Shown: piece by piece, positions 26,067 through 33,592 of the stretch
How positions within the stretch are numbered: the first letter of the stretch is position 1
Layout: every line of letters starts with the position of its first letter
DNA from: Candidatus Defluviilinea gracilis
GTDB taxonomy: Bacteria > Chloroflexota > Anaerolineae > Anaerolineales > Villigracilaceae
Assembly (NCBI GenBank): GCA_016716235.1
Contig: JADJWS010000002.1
Span: 248,001-312,000, forward strand
DNA: 64,000 bases
Direction: 5' to 3'
Program-made: the position numbers and the translations under genes
Notes under the pieces: model-generated
What the model saw: the letters and a program-made list of their open reading frames with translations, nothing else
Database searches by the model: none
Told to the model about the DNA's origin: nothing

Positions 26067-26963
26067 ATGAAGCGATTCTTCGCGCTTTCGAGAACTACTC
26101 ACGGAGTTTTAGACCTCGCCATGCCGGGCTTTGTTGCCTTGTTGTGGTTGGGCGCATTCCCGCCGTTCTGGACCATCGTCCTATCCCTCTTCACCGCCTT
26201 CGCGGCTTATACCGCGATCTATGCGCTCAACGACCTCGTTGGGATTGCCGTAGATAAAGAAAAATTCGCAGGCGGCATCAACGCCGGTTATTCGGTCGAG
26301 GCTTCCGATTTGCGCTATCCTCTCGCGCGAAACGCCCTCAGCATTCGCCATGGCGCGCTTTGGTTCGCGGGTTGGTTTGTCGTTGCGATGATCGGGGCGT
26401 ATGTCCTCAATCCCTTTATCGTTGTCATTCTCGCCTCCGCCGCAATCCTCGAAGTGATCTATGTGCTGCTGCTCAAAGTCACGTATCTGCGCACCTTCGT
26501 CAGCGGACTCGTCAAATCCAGCGGACCCATCGCCGCCATCTTTGTGGTTGACCCGAACCCCGATCTCTCGAAAGTAGCGCTTGTCTTGATTTGGATTTTC
26601 GTATGGGAGATTGGCGGGCAGAACATCCCCGCCGATTGGAACGATACGGCGGAAGACAAACGAGTCAACGCCAAAACGATTCCGCTTCACTTTGGGACGC
26701 GGACCGCCGGCGTCATCGTCCTGTTTGCCCTCGCTCTTACCGTGACGTTCAGCCTGATCCTGCCGCGCGTCTCGCCGCTAACCCTCGGCTTGCCCTACCT
26801 GCTCGCCTCCGCCTTCGCCGGTCTCATCCTGCTCCTCAAACCCGGCTTCGACCTCTTCCGCCAACAAAGCGAAGGGCGCATGGCGGCAATGCTCTTCGAC
26901 CGCGCCAGTTTTTATCCCATGGCGCAATTGGCGATCATTGTGGCGTTTGTGATCTTCTTGTAG
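26067..26963 (+). CDS. EboC-like UbiA-family prenyltransferase
   Basis: Start at ATG 26067, with TTGGAG 6 nt upstream; 298 aa, eight or nine hydrophobic helices. Asp motifs: A-L-N-D-L-V-G-I-A-V-D-K-E-K near residues 50-65 and the D-W-N-D-T-A-E-D-K segment near residue 188-198. In ebo clusters EboC is a UbiA-type enzyme that would add an isoprenoid to the EboD product. Last gene of the five-gene run (26-nt gap from the methyltransferase). Confidence 0.75.
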   Translation: MKRFFALSRTTHGVLDLAMPGFVALLWLGAFPPFWTIVLSLFTAFAAYTAIYALNDLVGIAVDKEKFAGGINAGYSVEASDLRYPLARNALSIRHGALWFAGWFVVAMIGAYVLNPFIVVILASAAILEVIYVLLLKVTYLRTFVSGLVKSSGPIAAIFVVDPNPDLSKVALVLIWIFVWEIGGQNIPADWNDTAEDKRVNAKTIPLHFGTRTAGVIVLFALALTVTFSLILPRVSPLTLGLPYLLASAFAGLILLLKPGFDLFRQQSEGRMAAMLFDRASFYPMAQLAIIVAFVIFL

Positions 26964-27026
26964 GCGTCGCGCTCAGAACAATTTCATTTTGAGACGATGG
27001 ACGATGGTCTATTGTCCATCGTCAAA

Positions 27027-27668
27027 TCACTTCACGCCCTTCAAAAACGCCAGATCTCCAAAGAACGTCAAAAAGTGACCGACGATCTCCGTCTTCAACC
27101 CGGGCGCCCCGAAGATTTCAGGAAGTTTTCCGTCAATGTTATCGTTGGCTTCTTCGAACTTGTGCAAAAACGGACCGATCAACTTTCCATACCACGTGCG
27201 CGGCTTGCCAAAGTCAATGATGTGTAACTGTCCGCCAGGTTTCAACACACGGAAGACCTCGCTGGCGGTCGTTATTTTGTCTGGCGTTTTCAAGTGATGG
27301 ATCATAATGCTGGACATCACGCGGTCAAACGACGCATCGGGGTAGGGGAGTTTGTTGGTGAAGCCGACGTCAAACTTCACATGTGCTTTGCGTTCCCCCG
27401 ATTTGTAGCGCGCCACCTTCAGCATGTCGGAGTCGGCGTCGAGACCCGTCACCTCCGCGCTGGGTTGCGCCTCCTTTGCCATGATCGCCAGCGTCCCTGT
27501 GCCGCAACCCAAATCTAAAACCGCTTGACCGGGCTGAATGTTCGCCTGTTGGATCAACAACGATTTATAGCGCGTATCGCGCACGATATATTTTTGAATG
27601 AAATCGAAAAACGGCGTGAGAAAGCGATAACTCAGCGCGGGGATGTATTCTTCGTTCGTGTTAGACAT
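27027..27668 (-). CDS. UbiE/COQ5-type methyltransferase
   Basis: A 213-aa class I methyltransferase. SAM loop V-L-D-L-G-C-G-T-G, G-L-D-A-D after strand 2, M-I-H-H-L-K and F-R-V-L-K-P-G-G are present. The motifs resemble the UbiE/MenG group that C-methylates demethylmenaquinone, but the family has many small-molecule members. It is divergent from the UbiA gene at 27915, sharing a 246-nt intergenic region, and convergent with the ebo-like cluster. Confidence 0.75.
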   Translation of the reverse strand: MSNTNEEYIPALSYRFLTPFFDFIQKYIVRDTRYKSLLIQQANIQPGQAVLDLGCGTGTLAIMAKEAQPSAEVTGLDADSDMLKVARYKSGERKAHVKFDVGFTNKLPYPDASFDRVMSSIMIHHLKTPDKITTASEVFRVLKPGGQLHIIDFGKPRTWYGKLIGPFLHKFEEANDNIDGKLPEIFGAPGLKTEIVGHFLTFFGDLAFLKGVK

Positions 27669-27914
27669 TAACTCCTCCAGGTTTTTTCTTGACGGGGTCG
27701 AATTGTAACCGATGGCGCATGTTGCGAGTATAATTTTTGAAACCGAAAACGAAAATAGGTTCTTGACGTAGTTCGATTTTCACAGCGAATCGTGTCGCCT
27801 GAGCTTTCGTGAAGCACCGACACCAGGAACATCAGCCGAAGTGAGCGCAGTGATTTAGGCTCTTATCTCAAAAGTCTCTGTGAACTCTGCGGCTGTGGAA
27901 AAAAGGAGTAACCA

Positions 27915-28970
27915 ATGAACATCAACTTCGCCATGTGGCGCAAAGCCTCTTGGCAACTCATCAAAATGGACAGCAAAAAAGAATGGGACGCGCTCGACGT
28001 GGTCTCGAAATGGCTGATCGCCACGCGCTCGGCAGTGACGTTGGTCACCGTCTATTCCTGCGTGATCGCGGGCATCCTCGCCGCGCGCGACGGCTACTTC
28101 TCGTGGATTCCCTTCCTCATCGTGACCTTCGGCTTGTTCATCGCGCACGGCACAAACAACCTGCTCAACGATTACACCGATTTCTCACGCGGCGTGGACA
28201 AGGATAACTACTTCCGCACGCAATACGGCGTCCATCCGCTTGTGCAGGGATTCTTCACCAAGGCGCAACAGATCCGTTGGTTTTTGGCGAGCGGCTTTCT
28301 CGCAACGCTCGCAGGTGTGTACGTCTTTCTGAGCACAGGCTTCAACACAACCGTGATCGGATTATTCGTCTTCGGCGCGATTGCTCTGCTCGCGTACACC
28401 TATCCGTTCAAATATTGGGGACTTGGCGAATTTACGATCTTCCTCATTTGGGGTCCCATCATCATCGGCGGCGTGTATTATGTGCTGGCATTGTTCAGCG
28501 GACACGAGATCGTCATGTCCAATGTGTGGAGCGCGGTATTGGCGGGCGTGCCGTATGGTCTCGGCGTTGCGAGCATCAACATCGCCAAGCACATTGACAA
28601 ACACGACGACGACAAAGCCAAAGGCGTCGGCACGTTCCCTGTCCGCGTGGGTGAGGCGTTCGCGCGACGCGCCGATCAAGTCGCCATCGTCCTCATCTAT
28701 GTTGTCATCGCGTATCTCGTCTTCGTCTCGCGCTATTTCACCCCCGCCATGCTCATCGTCTTTCTCGCGTCCAAAGATGCGTTGAACGCAATCAAGGTTT
28801 TGAATCATCCCAAACCCGCGCAAGCCCCTGAACAAGCCCGCGCGTTCTGGCCCGTTTGGTTTTCGGGCTTCGCCTTCCAACACAATCGTCAATTCGGCGG
28901 CTACATTTTGCTCGGCTTGATCATTGATGCACTGCTCCGAACATATCTTCCAGCCTTTTGGGTCTTCTAA
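27915..28970 (+). CDS. UbiA-family prenyltransferase, paralogue of 8867
   Basis: A 351-aa membrane protein, eight or nine helices. First Asp motif N-N-L-L-N-D-Y-T-D-F-S-R-G-V-D, second around I-A-K-H-I-D-K-H-D-D-D-K. Clearly homologous over its whole length to the enzyme at 8867-9880 in the respiratory cluster. AAGGAG lies 7 nt before the ATG. Likely acts in quinone or related isoprenoid biosynthesis with the divergent UbiE-type methyltransferase. Confidence 0.82.
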   Translation: MNINFAMWRKASWQLIKMDSKKEWDALDVVSKWLIATRSAVTLVTVYSCVIAGILAARDGYFSWIPFLIVTFGLFIAHGTNNLLNDYTDFSRGVDKDNYFRTQYGVHPLVQGFFTKAQQIRWFLASGFLATLAGVYVFLSTGFNTTVIGLFVFGAIALLAYTYPFKYWGLGEFTIFLIWGPIIIGGVYYVLALFSGHEIVMSNVWSAVLAGVPYGLGVASINIAKHIDKHDDDKAKGVGTFPVRVGEAFARRADQVAIVLIYVVIAYLVFVSRYFTPAMLIVFLASKDALNAIKVLNHPKPAQAPEQARAFWPVWFSGFAFQHNRQFGGYILLGLIIDALLRTYLPAFWVF

Positions 28971-28973
28971 TCT

Positions 28974-29819
28974 CTAGTCTCCAATCTCCAGTTCTCTAAT
29001 TTCCAACCACGCGGGTTCGGGGTTTGCCAAAACACCGAACCCGATTTTCCCATCGGGGGTAAACGATGCGTATTGATTATCTATCCAGATGACCAACCCC
29101 AGAGGCGGATTCGGACTCACAGCCGACTCAAACACTTGGACGTTATCCACTTCGAGCGACACTCGCTTCTCTCCCCAAGTGAGGCTGTATCTGTGCCATT
29201 CGGTATTATCCACGCTGACGGCGACTCCGTCCTCGCCGATGATGCTTCCCAACATTCGACGCGTCATCTTTCGTGAAAACGGAAACGCTATCCCCGCGAG
29301 AATCAACAACGGATGAAATGTTGGCGAACGAAATGTTTGCGCCATGAATCCATTTGCCACTCCGCGCTGAGCGGAGGGCTGAGCGTTGGTTGCGAAGCCC
29401 GTAGTCGAAGCGTCCTTCGACTGCGTTCGTCGCAACTTACGCTCCTCGCTCCGCTCAGGACGGAAGTCTTTGAAAGATAAATAATTCTCTTTCGACGCGC
29501 CGAAGAACCAAACCGCATTCGGTAACGCGGGCATTCGAAACGGATTCCCTCCGAAGCCGAGCGACAACCCAAACGGATCGTTCCATAAGCCGAAGCCCCA
29601 CGTCCCAGGGATGGAGTCGCTTGAGGTGCGGGCGAGCAGGCTGAGGCGGAGAGGGAAGCGATGCGGGAATCGTCGGCGTGAGAGTCGCGCGTAATCATCC
29701 AATTGCGCGTTGCGATATTCGTTTGCATTCCCAGCAGGGATGGAGAGTCGCCAGCCGCGTTCGATCTCGTCCACGCGCGCGTTGGGCGTGATGTGTGGGG
29801 TTAACGTCGGTTGAGCCAT
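28974..29819 (-). CDS. Uncharacterised beta-rich protein with repeat insertion
   Basis: A 281-aa protein; start placed at ATG 29819, overlapping the upstream gene's last 19 nt. Not recognised. The sequence is rich in Trp, Phe and short beta-like segments (G-T-W-G-F-G-L-W-N-D-P-F, W-F-F-G, W-H-R-Y-S-L-T-W), which recalls concanavalin-type carbohydrate-binding or hydrolase folds, but this is only a resemblance. Residues around 118-150 are Arg/Ser/Thr-rich and correspond to a dispersed DNA repeat inserted in frame (29362-29463). No signal peptide seen. Confidence 0.6.
   Translation of the reverse strand: MAQPTLTPHITPNARVDEIERGWRLSIPAGNANEYRNAQLDDYARLSRRRFPHRFPLRLSLLARTSSDSIPGTWGFGLWNDPFGLSLGFGGNPFRMPALPNAVWFFGASKENYLSFKDFRPERSEERKLRRTQSKDASTTGFATNAQPSAQRGVANGFMAQTFRSPTFHPLLILAGIAFPFSRKMTRRMLGSIIGEDGVAVSVDNTEWHRYSLTWGEKRVSLEVDNVQVFESAVSPNPPLGLVIWIDNQYASFTPDGKIGFGVLANPEPAWLEIRELEIGD
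29362..29463. repeat. Dispersed palindrome-ended repeat inside a gene
   Basis: Begins with CTGAGCGGAG and ends with CTCCGCTCAGGACGG; its right 39 nt match 32321-32359 with two or three differences. It lies in frame inside the gene at 28974-29819. Confidence 0.65.
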
Positions 29820-30052
29820 TTGCGCCCCAGTGTGAACAGACCGATGGCGACCCACACCGCGTTGAGACCTGTGGTGGCGTATGCGCCGAGCGTGAATGTG
29901 TAAATGACGAGGAACGCGCCCGCCACGATGTTCATGCCTTGATAGAGCAGTGAATCGCCATCCGCTTTTTTGAGCGAGACCAACGCATAGGCGAGGAGGA
30001 AGAGGACGGAACCCGTCCAGCCGAGGATTTGGATGAACAAATGCGGTGACAT
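29801..30052 (-). CDS. Small membrane protein, CBU_0592-like
   Basis: An 83-aa protein with three hydrophobic segments. The opening I-Q-I-L-G-W-T-G-S-V-L-F-L-L-A-Y resembles the CBU_0592-type domain of small membrane proteins of unknown function. Overlaps the downstream uncharacterised gene, so the two are translationally coupled. Confidence 0.6.
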   Translation of the reverse strand: MSPHLFIQILGWTGSVLFLLAYALVSLKKADGDSLLYQGMNIVAGAFLVIYTFTLGAYATTGLNAVWVAIGLFTLGRKWLNRR

Positions 30053-30106
30053 ATATTTTGAATTATAATCTCGAGAATGAGTTCCGAGCTATGATGGGAG
30101 TAGAAT

Positions 30107-30994
30107 ATGTTTAGGAAGCCTTTGGAATGGTTACAAAGAAATTGGTGGGGAATTACTATTGCTTACCTTATTGTTTTTGTAACGATTTACCTTGCTATTT
30201 GGCAACTTGCAGAACCTCTCGGAGTACCCGATGAAATTGAGAAATTCCCGCAATTTGTATCTTCGCGAGTTTTCATTCATCTTCTAATAACTTTTGTAAT
30301 TGCTGCATACGTAACGCTTTTTCTCGATATAGGACTCAGGCGCATATATTGGCAAGAAATGAACCCTCATTTGTTTGGATTATCCAACACTCAGCGCGTT
30401 TTCAGAATCTTGCAACGCTTATATTTTCTACAGGAAGATATAACTATTGGCAAATGGAGGCTGGTTTATACTGTTGATGAAAATGGAAACGATTTTCTTC
30501 GCGAAGAACTAGTCGTTATTCCAGTTCGATGTAAGGGTTATTTTTACTATAAAGGCTACAGCATCCCCGACAACGCTCCGAGAGGCTTCACTATGAACGT
30601 TTCGGCTAGAAATCCGATTGACGAGACTCCCTTGGATGTCATTGAATTATCTCGAAATGAAGGCAAAATTCGTTACGCTATTTTTCTTGATCACCCTAGT
30701 GAAGAAAACCAACTTTCACCCCTAACTATTGAGTGCAAGCGTCTTGGCGAATGGAAGGAACTTATCGAAACTGGAAATGCCCACGGGTCTTTGGGTGTAA
30801 CTCACGTGACAAGTGAACTCAGTATTGAATTCATTGCCCCAAGAGGTAAAAAGTGGAAAGCATTCCATCGAACCCCTTCGATAGGAGCCTATCGGATAGA
30901 TTTTTCGGATAACAATTTATCTCGTGTAGTTTGGCAGATATCCGACCTGTCTCCCAGAAAGCTCACATATTCATTATTTCTTGAATCAGACTAA
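30107..30994 (+). CDS. Two-helix membrane protein with beta-rich domain, unknown
   Basis: A 295-aa protein with two hydrophobic segments near residues 14-32 and 53-72, then about 220 residues that look beta-rich with no motif I recognise. GGGAG precedes the ATG at a normal distance. Base composition is noticeably AT-richer than neighbours, suggesting transfer. The design, two helices plus a soluble domain, is shared with small effectors of some defence systems, but I see no nucleotidyltransferase or other partner, so this is only a pointer. A 25-codon ORF follows by 25 nt. Confidence 0.6.
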   Translation: MFRKPLEWLQRNWWGITIAYLIVFVTIYLAIWQLAEPLGVPDEIEKFPQFVSSRVFIHLLITFVIAAYVTLFLDIGLRRIYWQEMNPHLFGLSNTQRVFRILQRLYFLQEDITIGKWRLVYTVDENGNDFLREELVVIPVRCKGYFYYKGYSIPDNAPRGFTMNVSARNPIDETPLDVIELSRNEGKIRYAIFLDHPSEENQLSPLTIECKRLGEWKELIETGNAHGSLGVTHVTSELSIEFIAPRGKKWKAFHRTPSIGAYRIDFSDNNLSRVVWQISDLSPRKLTYSLFLESD

Positions 30995-31019
30995 TTAAAA
31001 TTTAGATAGGATATTGTAT

Positions 31020-31097
31020 ATGAAAGATGTACTGAAAAAAAGATTATTATTTGTACCAGACGATGATGATGGTGGCGGTCCTCCTCCTCCTCCTTGA
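31020..31097 (+). CDS. 25-residue ORF with Asp4-Gly3-Pro5 tail
   Basis: ATG 31020 to TGA 31095-31097 encodes MKDVLKKRLLFV followed by P, four Asp, three Gly and five Pro. A TAGGAT sits upstream at ribosome-site distance. It follows the unknown membrane protein by 25 nt and shares its AT-rich context. The charged start and ordered low-complexity tail could be a small peptide or peptide precursor, but no modification enzyme is near; it may also be chance. Confidence 0.4.
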   Translation: MKDVLKKRLLFVPDDDDGGGPPPPP

Positions 31098-31130
31098 GAC
31101 GGGATGATAAGTAAAACTCCTTAACAAGTT

Positions 31131-32030
31131 TCACGTCCATTCCCCAACCTTCTCCATCACCTTATATGGATCGAACGCGTCGCGGAGACCGTCGCCGATG
31201 TAGTTGACGGAGATGATGGTGAGGAAGATGGCTATGCCTGGGAAGATTGCCAGCCACGGGTATTTGGTGAAGTGATCCTGCGCGGTGTAAATGAGATTGC
31301 CCCACGAGGGAGTTGGTTGCTGGATGCCAAAGTTGAGGAAGCTCAAGCCTGCCTCTTGAATGATGGCGTAGCCGAGTTGCAAGGTCGCTTCGACGATGAC
31401 GACGCCGATCCCATTGGGGAGGATGTGACCGAGCATGATGCGTCCATCGGAGGAGCCGAGGGCGCGCGCGGCTGAGACATAGTCCATTTCGCGCAGGGTG
31501 AGGAAGGCGGCGCGGACGAGGCGGGCAAACGTCATCCACGAGAGGATGCCGATGACGAGGCTGATGGTCAACACGCTGTTACGTTGAAAGATGGGGAGTT
31601 CCACTTCGCGCAATATCGCCGCGAGCAGGATCAAAACGAGGAAAGATGGCAAAGATAGAAACGCGTCTGTGATGCGCATGAGGACGGTGTCAATTTTGCC
31701 GCCGTAGTAGCCAGCCAACGCGCCGACAGGGACTCCGATGAGGAGTGAAATTGCCACAGCGATACCGCCGACGGCTAGCGAGATGCGTCCGCCGTAGAGG
31801 ATGCGCGTGAGCAGGTCGCGCCCGAGCGCGTCGGTGCCGAGGAGGTATGTGGACGATGGAGGTAAATATTTTTCGGCGAGATTCGATTTTTCAGAATCGA
31901 ACGGCGAGACGAAAGCGAACACACACACAACGAGGATGATGCTGATGATGACCATACCCACGATCGCGCCGCGATGACGGGTGAAGCGTTTCCAGATGGT
32001 GGAGGAGAGGTTGGTAGGTTGGTTGTTCAT
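31131..32030 (-). CDS. Peptide ABC transporter permease (DppC/OppC type)
   Basis: A 299-aa inner-membrane permease with five or six helices. It has the OppC N-terminal extension (F-T-R-H-R-G-A-I-V-G) and the EAA loop A-A-R-A-L-G-S-S-D-G-R-I-M-L-G-H-I-L-P-N that contacts the ATPase. It pairs with the permease remnant at 32365-33401 and the binding protein at 33593-35335. The ATPase subunits are not in this window. Confidence 0.88.
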   Translation of the reverse strand: MNNQPTNLSSTIWKRFTRHRGAIVGMVIISIILVVCVFAFVSPFDSEKSNLAEKYLPPSSTYLLGTDALGRDLLTRILYGGRISLAVGGIAVAISLLIGVPVGALAGYYGGKIDTVLMRITDAFLSLPSFLVLILLAAILREVELPIFQRNSVLTISLVIGILSWMTFARLVRAAFLTLREMDYVSAARALGSSDGRIMLGHILPNGIGVVIVEATLQLGYAIIQEAGLSFLNFGIQQPTPSWGNLIYTAQDHFTKYPWLAIFPGIAIFLTIISVNYIGDGLRDAFDPYKVMEKVGEWT

Positions 32031-32364
32031 GAACTATGACGATGGTAGAGTGGCTCTGCTAACCGCAGAATATCACTTATCAGCGAGAAATTTTATTCAC
32101 TTGCCTCTCACGCTATCAATCCCGAAGGGATGGCAGATTTATAGAAAATGGCGCAAATCACCATCAAACCCTGAAGGGGTGATATGTCCTCATGCAAAAT
32201 TATGACACCCCTTCGGGGTTGGCAATCCGTATTATGCGAATCGATAATCATTTCACTCCTTCGGAGTTTTAAATGCGCTCTTTGCCAGACTCCGTCCTGA
32301 GCGGAGTATCCTTCGTCTTCGTTCGTCGCAACTTACGCTTCTCACTCCGCTCAGGACGGATAAC
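32031..32364. other. Intergenic stretch of hairpin repeats
   Basis: Three hundred thirty-four nt between the two permease genes, no ORF of note. It holds four short hairpins with CTTCGG/CGAAGG-type loops: ATCCCGAAGGGAT near 32118, ACCCTGAAGGGGT near 32168, ACCCCTTCGGGGT near 32207 and CTCCTTCGGAG near 32254. It ends with the 68-nt inverted-repeat element 32292-32359. Confidence 0.7.
32292..32359. repeat. 68-nt element with 15-bp terminal inverted repeats
   Basis: CCGTCCTGAGCGGAG (32292-32306) is the exact inverse of CTCCGCTCAGGACGG (32345-32359). The interior GTTCGTCGCAACTTACGCT is shared with the copy inside the gene at 29362-29463. Confidence 0.75.
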
Positions 32365-33401
32365 TTATTCATACCTCACCCTCGGGTCGAGGTAGGCATA
32401 GAGAACATCAGCAATTAAATTGCAGAGGATGATGAATGCCGCGCCGATGATGAGGACCGCGAGCAATAACGGATAATCGCGGTCAACGGCGGATTGGTAG
32501 TAGAGACGTCCCATACCGGGCCATGCAAAAATGGATTCGATCAACACCGCGCCGGTGAAAATATAGGGCAGGTCGAGCGCGAGCAAGGTGACGATGGGAA
32601 TCAGCGCGTTGCTGAGGGCGTGTTTGAAGATGACGTTACGTTCGGTGAGTCCGCGGGCGCGCGCCGATTTGAGATAGTTCAACGGGAGGATTTCGAGCAT
32701 GCTCGAACGGAGAAAACGCGAGTACCAGGCGACCCAGCCCAAAGTCCCGGAAGAACCGGGAGAACCAGATGGGCGAGTCGGTCGGAGAGGGAGAATCCGC
32801 CGTCTAGGGAGGAGATGCCGCCAGCGGGTAAAAGGGGTTCTCCTGTCCAGGGATTTTTTAACCACGCGTAGAAAATGATGATGAGCAGAAGCCCCAGCCA
32901 AAATTCTGGAATGGCTTGACCCGCGAAGGAAAATGTTGTGGCGAAAAAGTCGAAGAGGGAATATTGTTTGATGGCGGAGTAGATGCCGAGCGGGATGGCG
33001 ATGATGAGCGCGACCAGCATGGTGATGGACATGAGGTAGACGGTGTTGGGAAGGCGCGACGCAATTTCGTCCAGCGCGGGTTTGCGCGTGCGATACGAAA
33101 GACCGAAATCGCCGCGCAGGATTCCTTTGCGTGAGCCGGCTTCATCTTTGATGCCATCGCCGTCGGAGTCGATTTTTGTCCAGTCGTTGCCGACGAGCCA
33201 GTAGACGTATTGGAGGGGAAGAGGCTGGTCAAGCCCGAACTGTCGTTTGAGTTGTTCGATCCGTTCGGGACGCGGACGCCTGCCAGCATACGCGGTGATG
33301 GGTCCGCCGGGCGCGACGTTGACCAGCGTGAAGAGGATCACGCTGAGGAGGAACAGCAAGCCGACCGTTTGAATGAGGCGGCGGAGGATGTATGTAGTCA
33401 T
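32365..33401 (-). pseudogene. Peptide ABC permease (DppB/OppB type), frameshifted
   Basis: Two overlapping reading frames make one DppB/OppB permease. The first (from ATG 33401) has the T-Y-I-L-R-R-L start and runs through S-D-R-L-A-H-L-V-L-P-V-L; the second resumes with L-G-W-V-A-W-Y-S-R-F-L-R-S-S-M-L and ends D-P-R-V-R-Y-E. The switch is at about 32745-32760, inside a small CCCGG/CCGGG inverted repeat, and needs a net change of two bases. An Asp-rich loop D-S-D-G-D-G near residue 79 is normal in related permeases of this group. Either a real lesion or a sequence error. Confidence 0.78.
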
Positions 33402-33412
33402 CTAGTCCGGTA

Positions 33413-33468
33413 GTTACTTAGTCGCTTAGTTACTTAGTCGCTTAGTCACTTAGTTGCTTAGTCGAATA
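33413..33468. repeat. Seven-unit octamer repeat
   Basis: Seven tandem units of GTYRCTTA (the last GTCGAATA), between the permease and binding-protein genes. Alternating units differ by transitions only. Confidence 0.8.
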
Positions 33469-33592
33469 GTCTGAGAATGTTTAACCGCGAAGCACGCTAA
33501 GAGCGCAAAGAAATTAATTCTTCGCGTCCTTCGCGGTCTTCGCGGTTAATGATTTTTTTGATTCTCAATGTCTCCGTGACTCAGCGGCAAAA

